Below are positions 23,176-32,315 of a stretch of DNA of 64,000 bases, piece after piece. Position 1 is the first letter of the stretch. Every line of letters starts with the position of its first letter. The stretch comes from Actinocatenispora rupis (GTDB lineage Bacteria > Actinomycetota > Actinomycetes > Mycobacteriales > Micromonosporaceae), in NCBI RefSeq assembly GCF_016861975.1, contig NZ_BOMB01000048.1:21066-85065 (forward strand), in the 5' to 3' direction. The position numbers were made by a program, and so were the translations under genes. The notes beneath the pieces are model-generated. The model saw only the letters and a list, made by a program, of their open reading frames with translations. It was not told the DNA's origin and did not search any database.

Positions 23176-23507
23176 ACGCCTGCGGCGTCCGCGCACGGTC
23201 GAGGACCCGGTCGGCGCCCACGCTCCGCCCGAACGGCCGACCCCGCGCGTACGTAGGACAGCGCTTTCCCGGGTCGAGTCCGGTGCGGGGCCGGTGCGAG
23301 CCCGGCCAGGCCCGCGACGTCGAGTACGTGGACCCGCCGGGTGGGCACTGGCCGCAGCTCAGCCGGTCGGCGAGGCTCGCCGACCCTGCTCGCCGCCGCC
23401 GGGCGCACCTGAGCCGGTAGCTGTGGACGCCCGCGTATGCGGGTGAGCGGCTGGACCATGGCCGCGCGCGGCGCGCTCCGGTTGACTCGTGGGCGGAGGT
23501 GACGGGG
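23176..23507. other. Divergent intergenic region, nothing else recognised
   Basis: The stretch between the BlaI operator and the DUF1772 gene holds no convincing ORF or RNA gene. A TTGACT at 23482-23487, shortly before the next start, could be part of its promoter. Confidence 0.4.
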
Positions 23508-24017
23508 ATGGACACGACGCTGATGATGTCGGCCCGGGGTGTGTCGCTGGCGCTCGCGACGGTGGCGTTCGGCCTGGTGGCGGGGCTGTTCTACGCGTTC
23601 GCGGTGGCGGTGATGCCGGCGTTGCGGCCCGCGGACGACCGGACGTTCGTGGACGTGATGCAGCGGATCAACACCGCGATCCTGAACGGTTGGTTCCTGA
23701 CCGTGTTCGTCGGCGCGCTGCTGCCGGCGGGGGCGGCGGTGGCCCTGCACGTACCGGCGGGTGGGCGTGGGGTGCTGCCGTGGGCGGTCGCCGGCCTGCT
23801 GCTGTACGTGGTGATGTTCCTGATCACCGGGCGGGTGAACGTGCCGCTCAACGACCGGCTCGCCGCGGCGGGGGATCCGGCGACGCTGACCGATCCGGCG
23901 GTGGTACGCGCCGGGTTCGAGGCGGCGTGGGTGCGGTGGAACGTGGCCCGCGCGGTGGTGTCGACGGCGGCGTTCGGTTGCCTGGTCGTCGCGCTGGTGC
24001 TGGCCACCCGCGCCTGA
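23508..24017 (+). CDS. DUF1772 (anthrone-oxygenase-like) membrane protein
   Basis: 169 residues from ATG 23508, chosen over GTG 23499 because GGAGG (23495-23499) then has an 8-base spacing. Four membrane helices with the family motif NVPLNDRLA and a C-terminal WVRWNVARAVVS. Fungal relatives are anthrone oxygenases, but bacterial members are of unknown function. It stands alone and is followed at once by a strong hairpin. Confidence 0.88.
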   Translation: MDTTLMMSARGVSLALATVAFGLVAGLFYAFAVAVMPALRPADDRTFVDVMQRINTAILNGWFLTVFVGALLPAGAAVALHVPAGGRGVLPWAVAGLLLYVVMFLITGRVNVPLNDRLAAAGDPATLTDPAVVRAGFEAAWVRWNVARAVVSTAAFGCLVVALVLATRA

Positions 24018-24025
24018 CACGAAGG

Positions 24026-24057
24026 CCCGCACCGCGCCTGGGGTGGCGCGGTGCGGG
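24026..24057 (+). terminator. Perfect 13-bp hairpin terminator
   Basis: CCCGCACCGCGCC (24026-24038) pairs with 24045-24057 around TGGGGT; the flanking GAA/TTC can extend it. It lies between convergent genes and could act in both directions. Confidence 0.85.
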
Positions 24058-24143
24058 TTCGTCGCTCCGCCGCGCGCGCCGGGTACCGTTCGGTCCGTCC
24101 CCAGGGGGTGTGGCACGGACCGGAGCGGGCGCGCGTCGGGGGG

Positions 24144-24788
24144 TCAGCGGCGGAGCAGGTCCTCGAACGAGGCGGTGCCGGCGAACGGGTCGGCCGGCGC
24201 GGCCGGTTCGCGGGTGGCGACGAGGGCGGCGAGTTCCGTTGCGGCGCGGTCGATCCGGCTCACCAGGCCGGTACCGTTCCCGGACACGCCCCAGTCCTCG
24301 GTCGCGGCGTACACGGCGGTGGGGACGACGACGGCGTGCAGGTAGCTGAACATCGGCCGCAGCGCGTGTTCGAGCGCCAGCGAGTGGCGTCCGGTGCCGC
24401 CGGTGGCGCCGAGCAGGACGGGCCGGTCGGCGAGCGTGTCCGGCTCCACCAGGTCGAAGTACGTCTTGAACAGCCCGGAGTACGAGGCGTTGAAGATCGG
24501 CGTCACCGCGATCACGGCGTCCGCGGTACCGAGGGCGTCGAGCGCCGGGCGCAGCCGGGCGTTGGGGAACCCGGTCAGCAGGTGGTCGGCCAGGTCGTGC
24601 GCGTACTCCCGCAGCTCGACGACCTCGACGTCGGCCGCGATCCCTTGCGCGGAAAGGGAAGTGACCGCGGCGGAGCTGAGCCGGTCGGCGAGCAGCCGGG
24701 TGGACGACGGTTCGCGCAGGCCGGCGCTGACGACGAGGATCCGCCGGCGCGGACCGAGATCCGCGCCGCGGGGCGTGTCGGTGCTCAC
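24144..24788 (-). CDS. NAD(P)H-dependent FMN reductase, CE1759-like partner of an LLM oxidoreductase
   Basis: 214 residues from GTG 24788, which overlaps the preceding stop (GTGA). It is a flavodoxin-like FMN reductase: SAGLREPSSTRLLADRL binds the FMN phosphate, and TPIFNASYSGLFKTYFDL and GATGGTGRHSLALEH are family motifs. This is the dedicated flavin reductase found beside CE1758-type luciferase-like monooxygenases; it should supply reduced FMN to the upstream gene product. An upstream operator is shared with a nitroreductase-family gene at 40.5 kb. Confidence 0.92.
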   Translation of the reverse strand: MSTDTPRGADLGPRRRILVVSAGLREPSSTRLLADRLSSAAVTSLSAQGIAADVEVVELREYAHDLADHLLTGFPNARLRPALDALGTADAVIAVTPIFNASYSGLFKTYFDLVEPDTLADRPVLLGATGGTGRHSLALEHALRPMFSYLHAVVVPTAVYAATEDWGVSGNGTGLVSRIDRAATELAALVATREPAAPADPFAGTASFEDLLRR

Positions 24789-25876
24789 GCGGTCACCTCC
24801 GTGGTCTCCCGGGCGGCGAGCAGGCCGGCGTGGGTGGGCGCGTCCGGCACGTGCGCCGGGCGTACCGCGGCGAACTCCTTGCGCAGCACCGGAACGACCT
24901 CCTCGCCGAGCAGGTCCAGCTGCTCCAGTACGGTCTTCAGCGGCAGCCCGGCGTGGTCCATCAGGAACAGCTGGCGCTGGTAGTCGCCGACGTACTCGCG
25001 GAACCCGAGCGTACGGTCGATGACCTGCTGCGGGCTGCCCACGGTCAGCGGCGTCTCGGCGCTGAACTCCTCCAGCGACGGGCCGTGCCCGTACACCGGC
25101 GCGTTGTCGAAGTACGGCCGGAACTCGCGGACCGCGTCCTGCGAGTTCTTGCGCATGAACACCTGGCCGCCGAGCCCGACGATCGCCTGGTCCGCGGAAC
25201 CGTGCCCGTAGTGCTCGAACCGCTGGCGGTAGAAGTTCACCATCTTCTCGGTGTGCTCCTTGGGCCAGAAGATGTGGTTGGCGAAGAAGCCGTCGCCGTA
25301 GTACGCGGCCTGCTCGGCGATCTCGGGGCTGCGGATCGAGCCGTGCCAGACGAACGGCGGCACCCCGTCGAGCGGCCGCGGCGTCGAGGTGAACCCGCGC
25401 AGCGGCGTGCGGTGCTTGCCCTCCCAGTCCACGACGTCCTCGGTCCACAGCCGGTGCAGCAGGTGGTAGTTCTCGATGGCGAGGTCGATGCCGTCCCGGA
25501 TGTCCTTGCCGAACCACGGGTACACCGGGCCGGTGTTGCCGCGGCCGAGCATCAGGTCGACGCGGCCGTCCGCGACGTGTTGCAGCATCGCGAAGTCCTC
25601 GGCGATCTTCACCGGGTCGTTCGTGGTGATCAGCGTGGTCGCCGTCGACAGCACCAGCTTCTCGGTACGCGCGGCCACGTGCGCGAGCATCGTCGTCGGC
25701 GAGGACGGTACGAACGGCGGGTTGTGGTGCTCGCCGAACGCGGCGACGTCCAGCCCGACCTCCTCGGCCTTCTCGGCGATCGCGAGCATGGCCTTGATGC
25801 GCTCGCGCTCGCTCGGCGTACGGCCGTTGGTCGGGTCCGTGGTGACGTCCCCGACGGTGAAGATCCCGAACTGCAT
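24785..25876 (-). CDS. Luciferase-like (LLM) flavin-dependent oxidoreductase, CE1758-like
   Basis: 363 residues from ATG 25876 (MQFGIFTVGDV is the family start; an upstream ATG at 25906 would overlap the operator). A TIM-barrel bacterial-luciferase-like enzyme with typical blocks EHHNPPFVPSSPTTMLAHVAA, GRGNTGPVYPWFG and DGFFANHIFWPKEHTE. It uses FMNH2 from the coupled reductase and oxygen; the substrate is unknown. Relatives in corynebacteria are part of oxidative-stress regulons, and the RosR-like palindrome 31 bases upstream fits that. Confidence 0.92.
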   Translation of the reverse strand: MQFGIFTVGDVTTDPTNGRTPSERERIKAMLAIAEKAEEVGLDVAAFGEHHNPPFVPSSPTTMLAHVAARTEKLVLSTATTLITTNDPVKIAEDFAMLQHVADGRVDLMLGRGNTGPVYPWFGKDIRDGIDLAIENYHLLHRLWTEDVVDWEGKHRTPLRGFTSTPRPLDGVPPFVWHGSIRSPEIAEQAAYYGDGFFANHIFWPKEHTEKMVNFYRQRFEHYGHGSADQAIVGLGGQVFMRKNSQDAVREFRPYFDNAPVYGHGPSLEEFSAETPLTVGSPQQVIDRTLGFREYVGDYQRQLFLMDHAGLPLKTVLEQLDLLGEEVVPVLRKEFAAVRPAHVPDAPTHAGLLAARETTEVTA

Positions 25877-25906
25877 GTCCCACCGTTCCCTGCTCGCGTT
25901 TGCCAT

Positions 25907-25924
25907 TAGTTGACGTCGCAACTA
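25907..25924. promoter_or_regulatory. TAGTTG-N6-CAACTA operator, copy 1
   Basis: TAGTTG-ACGTCG-CAACTA is a perfect 6-bp dyad just upstream of the LLM gene. The same dyad occurs at 40381-40398 before a nitroreductase-family gene. It resembles, as I recall it, the MarR-type RosR consensus of Corynebacterium (TTGTTGAYRYRTCAACWA). Confidence 0.65.
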
Positions 25925-26010
25925 TCTCCCTCAACGGTACCGCCGCCCAGGTATTCCCCGCCGCCCCGCCCGCACGTCCCGGCCGCGACGTACCGGTCGA
26001 TCATGGGGTC

Positions 26011-26727
26011 ATGGGCAGCGCTGTCGAACCCGTGACGGACCGGACCCCGCGGCCCGTCCGCCACCCGGTCCTCACCCAGGACTGGCGGGACGTCTGCTTC
26101 GTGCACTGGACGCTGGACCCCGACACCGCCGCCCCGTTCCTCCCACCCGGTACCCGGCCCGACGCGGTCGACGGCGACACGTACGTCGGGCTCGTCGCGT
26201 TCCGGATGGTCGGCACCGGACCGCCCCGGCTGCCCGTTCCGTACCTGGGCACGTTCTGCGAGACCAACGTCCGGCTCTACGCCGTCGACCGGTACGGCCG
26301 GCGCGGCGTGGTGTTCCTCTCCCTCGACGCCGAACGCGCCCTGCCGGCGCTCGTCGGCCGCACCGTCGGCCTGCCGTACCAGTGGTCGGCGATGCGGCTG
26401 ACCCGCGACGGCGACCGTTGCACGTACTCCTGCCGCCGGCGCGGACCGGACGCCGCCGGGGCGTACGGCCGGATCGTGGTGCGGGTCGGTGCGCCCGTGA
26501 CCCGGACCACCCCGCTCGAACGGTTCCTCACCGCCCGCTGGGGCCTGTACGCTCGCGGCCGGTACCTGCCGAACGAGCACCCGCCGTGGCCGCTGCACCG
26601 CGCCGACCTCCTCGACCTCGCCGACGACCTCGTCCCCGCCACCGGCCTTCCGGTACCGGTCGGGCCGCCCGTCAGTGTGCTGTGGTCCCCGGGTGTCCCC
26701 GCCCGGTTCGGCCTTCCCCGGCGCTGA
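26011..26727 (+). CDS. DUF2071 (acetoacetate-decarboxylase-like fold) protein
   Basis: 238 residues from ATG 26011 with GGGG shortly upstream. The family blocks are clear: VLTQDWRDVCFVHWTLDPD, LPPGTRPDAVDGDTYVGLVAF, LGTFCETNVRLYAVDRYGRRGVVFLSLDA and LPYQWSAMRL. DUF2071 proteins share the acetoacetate decarboxylase fold but their reaction is unknown. The divergent LLM gene starts 135 bases away, so the TAGTTG dyad might also affect this gene. Confidence 0.9.
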   Translation: MGSAVEPVTDRTPRPVRHPVLTQDWRDVCFVHWTLDPDTAAPFLPPGTRPDAVDGDTYVGLVAFRMVGTGPPRLPVPYLGTFCETNVRLYAVDRYGRRGVVFLSLDAERALPALVGRTVGLPYQWSAMRLTRDGDRCTYSCRRRGPDAAGAYGRIVVRVGAPVTRTTPLERFLTARWGLYARGRYLPNEHPPWPLHRADLLDLADDLVPATGLPVPVGPPVSVLWSPGVPARFGLPRR

Positions 26728-26887
26728 CGGCCCACCGCCGCGCCCGGTTCGGTCGGGTCCGCGGCGGCTCCGCCTAGGTCCGGTCAGCTGCTGCGGGGTG
26801 GTCCGGGCCTGGCCAGCGGGGTCCGGCCGCCTCCTGCCGCGACGGCGGCCGGCTCCGTGGCGGCGGCCACCGAGCGGCGCGGCGCGT

Positions 26888-27625
26888 TCAGGTGGATCGG
26901 CACAGGTCGCGGGCGGCGTCGACCAGGGTGCGCAGGGCGTCCGGGTCCGGCGTCGCAGCCGCGACCAGGCCGTCGACCTCGGCCAGGCCGGCGCGGGCGA
27001 GCAGCGCCTTCTCGTTCGTCGGCCACTCGCCGCGGGTGGCCAGCACCGCGTGCCCCGCGTACGTGGTGGCCTGCGTGACGAGCGCCGCGCACTGGGCGAG
27101 CCGCCCGTACGGGGCGTGGTTGGCCGCCGCGTACGCGAAGGTGGCCTCGGCCCTGTCCCGCCACACGCCGGGCGCCGCGGCCCGCAACGCCGCCGGGTAC
27201 CCGGGGCGGGGCAGGGTGCCGCGCAGCACCCGGTTGACCGCCAGCTCCCCGACCACCAGGTACGACGGGATGCCGGCGAGGTGGAACATCAGCGGCTCGA
27301 TCCGGAACCGCCCCGCCCGCGCCTCGGCCGTCTCGTACTCGACGACCGCGAGGTCCCGGTAGTGCACGTCGACGGGACGGCCGTCGATCCGCAGCCACGC
27401 GCCGCCGTTGAACACCCCGCCGCCCCAGCCGCCGATCGCGGACACCTCGCCGGGCCAGCCGATCGCGCGCAGGTCGGCCGGGTCGAAGCCGTCGCGGTAG
27501 TACACGGCGAGGTCCCAGTCGCTGTCCGGCCGGTGCGTCCCGGCGGCGCGGGAACCGCCGAGCGCGACCGCGCGTACGCCGGGCAGGGCGGCGAGCCGGT
27601 CGGCGACCGCGTCGGGGAACGTCAT
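26888..27625 (-). CDS. Nucleotidyltransferase-domain protein
   Basis: 245 residues from ATG 27625. The N-terminal Pol-beta-like minimal nucleotidyltransferase motif is intact: ALGGSRAAGTHRPDSDWDLAV gives GS and D-x-D, and RPVDVHY gives the third Asp. The rest is helical, resembling aminoglycoside-adenylyltransferase relatives. It may adenylylate a small molecule. The start overlaps the upstream GNAT gene stop (ATGA), so both are made together, a pairing seen in small-molecule modification. The 160 bases downstream, to the DUF2071 gene, hold nothing recognisable. Confidence 0.85.
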   Translation of the reverse strand: MTFPDAVADRLAALPGVRAVALGGSRAAGTHRPDSDWDLAVYYRDGFDPADLRAIGWPGEVSAIGGWGGGVFNGGAWLRIDGRPVDVHYRDLAVVEYETAEARAGRFRIEPLMFHLAGIPSYLVVGELAVNRVLRGTLPRPGYPAALRAAAPGVWRDRAEATFAYAAANHAPYGRLAQCAALVTQATTYAGHAVLATRGEWPTNEKALLARAGLAEVDGLVAAATPDPDALRTLVDAARDLCRST

Positions 27626-28140
27626 GCCGGGTCCGTGAGGTCCGTGGCCGGGTCGATCACCCAGTCGTTGACACGCATGGGAACCCCGGCGTACACGAGG
27701 TCGCGCTCGCCGAGCAGCCGGAACCCGACGGAGCGGCAGATGCCGTTGGACGGCCCGTTCGTGACGGCGGGCGTGGCGTGCACCAGGCCCCAGCGCCCGT
27801 CCGCCGCGGCCAGCGTCAGCAGCATCCGCACCGCGCGCTTCCCCATCCCGCGCCCCTGGTACTCCGGCAGCACCATCCAGCCGATCTCGGAGATGACCTC
27901 GCCGTCGCTCTCGTGCGCCCAGAGCGCGACCGTACCGGCGACCTCGTCGGGACGGTCCGGGTCGGGCACGATCATCCGGATCCAGCTCAGGTCCGCCGCG
28001 TTGTCCGCGACGTCGCGGCGTACCTTGTCCGGCAACCGGTCGGGCGGCACCGGACCGCCCAGCTCCGCCATCATCACCGGGTCGCTGCGCATCCGCACGT
28101 ACGCGTCGAGGTCGCCGAGAGCCACATCCCGCAGGTCCAT
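27622..28140 (-). CDS. GNAT-family N-acetyltransferase
   Basis: 172 residues from ATG 28140 (GGGGGA immediately before it, unusually close). Motifs: IGWMVLPEYQGRGMGKRAV is the acetyl-CoA loop and CRSVGFRLLGERDLVYAG the C-terminal strand-helix. It is of the RimJ/RimL-like small-molecule group. Four-base overlap with the nucleotidyltransferase gene suggests a joint role, for example antibiotic modification, but the substrate is unknown. Confidence 0.88.
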   Translation of the reverse strand: MDLRDVALGDLDAYVRMRSDPVMMAELGGPVPPDRLPDKVRRDVADNAADLSWIRMIVPDPDRPDEVAGTVALWAHESDGEVISEIGWMVLPEYQGRGMGKRAVRMLLTLAAADGRWGLVHATPAVTNGPSNGICRSVGFRLLGERDLVYAGVPMRVNDWVIDPATDLTDPA

Positions 28141-28193
28141 TCCCCCGGTGTACCACCATGTCCCGCCGCCGCGCCCGGACGGCGGGACGGCCG

Positions 28194-31100
28194 TCACTCC
28201 GGCGGCGGCTGGTACGCGAGCTGCACGAGCTGCGCGCCGTCCCGCCGGCGTACCAGCCAGCCGCGGCCCGGGGGCAGCGGTTCGGGCCGGCGGTTGCCGT
28301 AGAGGACGCCCTCGTCGCGCGGGCCGGACAGCATCAGCGCCGGCATGTTCAACTCCCGCAGCGACTGCACGACCGGCTCGTACATGGCGCGGGCCATGCC
28401 GCCGACGCGGCGGGTGAGGATCAGGTGCAGGCCGATGTCCCGGGCCTGCGGGAGCACGTCGCCGAGCAGCGCCACCGGGTTGCCGGACCCGGTGGACACC
28501 AGGTCGTAGTCGTCGACCAGCAGGTACAGCTCCGGGCCGTGCCACCAGGACCGGTCCCGTAGCTGGGCGGGCGACACGTCGGGGCCGGGCAGGCGGCGGC
28601 GCATCACGTCCGCGACCGACGCCAGCGCCGTCTTCAACGCCTCCGACGACGCCGCGTACTCCAGCAGGTGCTGCTCGGGCACCGCGCCGAGCAACGTACG
28701 CCGGTAGTCGGCGACGATGATGCGCGCCTGCTCCGGCGTGTGGCGGGCGGCGATCCGGCCGGCGAGCAGCCGCAGGAACGCGGTCTTGCCGGACTCGGTG
28801 TCGCCGACCACGACCATGTGCGGCTCGGCGGCGAAGTCCAGCCGTACCGGGGAGAGGTCCTGTTCGGACAGTCCGACGGGGATGCCGGGGCCGTCGGTCG
28901 GCAGGTCCGCCGCCGGGTACGCCCGGGGCAGCAGCCGTACGGCCGGGGCCGGCTCGTGCTTCCACGCGTCGCCGACCGTCTCGACCAGCCCGGCCACCCC
29001 GTCGGCCAGATCGTCCACAGTGGACAGACCGTCGATCCGCGGCACCGCGACCAGGAACTGGCGGCTCTCCGCCGACACGCCCCGGCCCGGCGAACGCTCC
29101 GGTACCAGCGCCGCCGCCCGCCGGTCGATCTCCGACTCGTTCGGGTCGCCGAGCCGCAGCTCGTACCGGGTGCCGAGCAGGTCGCGCAGGTTGAGCCGCA
29201 CCTCGGCCCAGCGCGCCGCCGTGATCACCACGTGGATCCCGTACCCCAGGCCGCGGGCGGCCAGCTCGGTGATGCGGTCCTCCAGCTCCGGGAAGTCGGC
29301 CCGGACCGCACCCCAGCCGTCCACCACCAGCAGCACGTCACCGAACCGGTCCCCCGGTACGCCGCCGGCCTCCGCCAGCCGCCGCCGGAACGTCGCCATC
29401 GAGTCGATGCCCAGCTCCGAGAAGCGCGCCTCGCGCTCGGCGAGCAGCGACGTCAGCTCGGCCACCGTACGCCGCAGCAGCTCCGGGTCGCGCCGGGTGG
29501 CGACCCCGCCGACGTGCGGCAGCCCGCGCAGCGACGCGAGCGACCCGCCACCCAGGTCGATGCCGTACACCTGGACCTCGCGCGGGGTGTGGGTGAGCGC
29601 GAGCCCGCCGATCAGCGCCCGGACCAGCGTCGACTTGCCGGACTGCGGGCCGCCGACCACGACCGCGTGCCCGCCCGCGCCGGCCAGCTCCGCCCACAGC
29701 ACGTCCCGACGCTGCTCGTACGGCCGGTCGACGACGCCCAGCGGCACCCGCAACCGGCCGCGGTCCGGCCACCCGGCCGGCGCCAGACCGTACGCGGGGT
29801 CGGGGGCCAGCGGGGGCAGCAGCTCGGACAGCGGCGGCGGATCGCCCAGCGGCGGCAGCCACACCTGGTGCGCCGGCCGGCCGTGCCCGCGCAGCCGGCC
29901 CACCAGGACGTCGAGCACCGTCGTCTGGTCCTTGACCGCCGGTACCGCGGGGGCGGGCGGCTCGGCCGGCGGCGGCCCGCCCAGCACCGGCCCGCCGGTC
30001 AGCTCGCCGCGCACCGGTGCCGGCGCGTCGATCCGGAACGGCACCACGGTACGGCCGGCGCGCCGCTGCGCCTCCCGCCCCGGCTCGACCCGCGTGTACG
30101 GCCCCGACACGTACGCCGCGCGGAACCGCAGCTGCGTGCTCTGGTCGGTCTTCAGGTAGCCGTGGCCCGGCGCGTTCGGCAGTTCGTGCGCGGCCGGGTT
30201 GCCCAGGACGATCCGGGACTCCATCGCCGAGAACGTCCGCAACCCCACCCGGTACGACAGGTGCGTGTCCAGGCCGCGCAGCTTGCCCTCCTCAAGCCGT
30301 TGCGACGCAAGGAGAAGGTGCACGCCGAGCGACCGGCCGAGCCGGCCGATCATCACGAACAGGTCGATGAAGTCCGGCTTGGCGCTCAACAGTTCGGAGA
30401 ACTCGTCGCAGATGACCAGCAGCGCCGGCAACGGTTCCAGCGGCTCGCCGGCCCGCCGGGCCCGCTCGTAGTCCCGCTGCGACACGTAGTTCCCGGCCGC
30501 GCGCAGCAGCTCCTGCCGGCGGACCAGCTCGCCGGACAGCGCGTCGGCCATCCGGTCCACCAGCGGCAGCTCGTCCGACAGGTTCGTGATGACGGCGCTG
30601 GTGTGCGGCAACCCGTCCAGCTTCGTGAACGTCGCGCCGCCCTTGAAGTCGACGAGCACGAAGTTCAGCTCCTCGGACGAGTGCGTCGCCGCCAGCCCGA
30701 GCACGATCGTACGCAGCAGCTCGGACTTGCCGGAGCCGGTCGCGCCGATGATCAGGCCGTGCGGCCCCATGCCGCCCAGCGCCGACTCCTTGAAGTCCAG
30801 CTCGACCGGGGCGCCGTCCGGCCCGACACCGATCGGGATGCGCAAGCGGTCCCGCTCCGGCCGGGTACGCCAGGTGATCGTCGGGTCGAGTCCCGCCGCG
30901 TCACCGATGCCGAGCAGGTCCGTCAGCTCGAACGTGGTCGCCAGCGGCTCGTCCGACGCGCCCGAACCCGCCATCCGGTACGGCGCAAGGTAACGCGCCA
31001 GCGCCTCGGCCTGCCGTACCGTCAGGGTGTCGGGAACGCCGAGGGTCTCGTGCGCGAGCCCGCTCAGGTCCGTGTCGCCCGCCCGGTACGCGCTCTGCTC

Positions 31101-32195
31101 GCCGCGGAACAGCGTCACCAGCTGCGGGCTGACGTCGAGTACGAGCAGCCAGGCGTCGGCGTCCCGCGGGATCTGCCCGGACAGGTCCACCACCGTCGCA
31201 CCCTGTACGCCGGCGCCGTGCAGCTGCGCGTCCTGGCTGACCTCGCCGCCGTCCAGGACCACCAGCAGGTGCGGCCGGTCCGGCAGCGGTTCGGCGGTCT
31301 TCGAGTGCCGCGGCCGGCTCCCGATCTCCTCGCCCAGCAGGGTTTCCAGCTCCCGCAACGATCCGGCGACCAGCAGCCCGCCGCCGGGCGCCTCCGCGTG
31401 CGGCAGCCACTTCACCCAGTCCCACGTCGCCCGCCGGTCCGGGCTCGCCACCACCGCGACCCGTGCGTCCTCCGGCGCGTGCAGCGTCGCGAACTGCGCC
31501 ACCATCGCGCGGACCATCCCGTACATGGCGGTGGTGTCGCCGCGCAGCGAGATCCGGCTGAACGCCCGCACCGCCACCGCGACCGGTACGTTCAGCGCGT
31601 TGGTGTGCGCGGTGGTGAAGCGCCGCAACGCGATGGCGGACAACGGTTCCAGGTCCTCGACCGGCTTGGTCTCCGGGGTCGCCAGGTGTACCGACATGCG
31701 TTGGGTGCCGACCGCCAGCCGCAGCGCGCCGAAGTCGTTGTCGGTGGGCCGGCGCTCCCACAGCCGGCCGCCGGCGGCCACCGACCACAGCGCGTCGGGC
31801 GCCGGGTGGGCCCAGATCAGCGCCGCCCGCTGCTGCGCGGCGGCCCGCCGGGCCCGCCGCCGCATCTGCCCCAGGTACCGCAGGTAGTCGCGGCGCTCGG
31901 CGTCGAGCTGCGCGGCCCGGTCCTGGCCGAGGCCGGACATCGACCCGAAGAACATGCCGAGCATCGACACGCCGAACAGGCCACCGGCCACATAGGACAG
32001 TGTGCCGCCGCGCCCGGTGTACAGCATGGCCATGGCGCCCGCGCCGGCCAGCATCGGCAGCAGCATGAGCAGCTGCCCGACGCCGCGCGGCAGCTGCTCC
32101 GGCACCTCCGGTGGCGCCTCCAGGGCCAACTCGCCCTTGGGCAACGACGGACCGTACCGCCGGGCCGGTCTGGACCAGACGATCGTGCTTGACAC
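28194..32195 (-). CDS. eccC: Type VII secretion ATPase EccC (fused EccCa/EccCb)
   Basis: 1333 residues from GTG 32195 with GGGGAGG 10 bases upstream. The start (ELALEAPPEVPEQ) and two membrane helices (about residues 42-85) are typical, followed by three FtsK/SpoIIIE-like ATPase domains with P-loops GATGSGKS (about 483), GGPQSGKS (about 850) and GDTESGKT (about 1133). Walker B of the first is LLVICDEF. It is the motor that recognises ESX substrates and drives export. Unlike the split EccCa1/EccCb1 of mycobacterial ESX-1, it is one chain. It is divergent from eccD with 120 bases between starts. Confidence 0.96.
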   Translation of the reverse strand: MSSTIVWSRPARRYGPSLPKGELALEAPPEVPEQLPRGVGQLLMLLPMLAGAGAMAMLYTGRGGTLSYVAGGLFGVSMLGMFFGSMSGLGQDRAAQLDAERRDYLRYLGQMRRRARRAAAQQRAALIWAHPAPDALWSVAAGGRLWERRPTDNDFGALRLAVGTQRMSVHLATPETKPVEDLEPLSAIALRRFTTAHTNALNVPVAVAVRAFSRISLRGDTTAMYGMVRAMVAQFATLHAPEDARVAVVASPDRRATWDWVKWLPHAEAPGGGLLVAGSLRELETLLGEEIGSRPRHSKTAEPLPDRPHLLVVLDGGEVSQDAQLHGAGVQGATVVDLSGQIPRDADAWLLVLDVSPQLVTLFRGEQSAYRAGDTDLSGLAHETLGVPDTLTVRQAEALARYLAPYRMAGSGASDEPLATTFELTDLLGIGDAAGLDPTITWRTRPERDRLRIPIGVGPDGAPVELDFKESALGGMGPHGLIIGATGSGKSELLRTIVLGLAATHSSEELNFVLVDFKGGATFTKLDGLPHTSAVITNLSDELPLVDRMADALSGELVRRQELLRAAGNYVSQRDYERARRAGEPLEPLPALLVICDEFSELLSAKPDFIDLFVMIGRLGRSLGVHLLLASQRLEEGKLRGLDTHLSYRVGLRTFSAMESRIVLGNPAAHELPNAPGHGYLKTDQSTQLRFRAAYVSGPYTRVEPGREAQRRAGRTVVPFRIDAPAPVRGELTGGPVLGGPPPAEPPAPAVPAVKDQTTVLDVLVGRLRGHGRPAHQVWLPPLGDPPPLSELLPPLAPDPAYGLAPAGWPDRGRLRVPLGVVDRPYEQRRDVLWAELAGAGGHAVVVGGPQSGKSTLVRALIGGLALTHTPREVQVYGIDLGGGSLASLRGLPHVGGVATRRDPELLRRTVAELTSLLAEREARFSELGIDSMATFRRRLAEAGGVPGDRFGDVLLVVDGWGAVRADFPELEDRITELAARGLGYGIHVVITAARWAEVRLNLRDLLGTRYELRLGDPNESEIDRRAAALVPERSPGRGVSAESRQFLVAVPRIDGLSTVDDLADGVAGLVETVGDAWKHEPAPAVRLLPRAYPAADLPTDGPGIPVGLSEQDLSPVRLDFAAEPHMVVVGDTESGKTAFLRLLAGRIAARHTPEQARIIVADYRRTLLGAVPEQHLLEYAASSEALKTALASVADVMRRRLPGPDVSPAQLRDRSWWHGPELYLLVDDYDLVSTGSGNPVALLGDVLPQARDIGLHLILTRRVGGMARAMYEPVVQSLRELNMPALMLSGPRDEGVLYGNRRPEPLPPGRGWLVRRRDGAQLVQLAYQPPPE

Positions 32196-32315
32196 CGTGG
32201 ACGAACCTCCCCGACCGGTACGGACCGATGTGTACCGGGATACCCAGCGTTGGCCATCGTAGGTACTCTGCACACCGCATCGGAATGCCCATCCGGCACG
32301 GGAGGAGACCGAAAG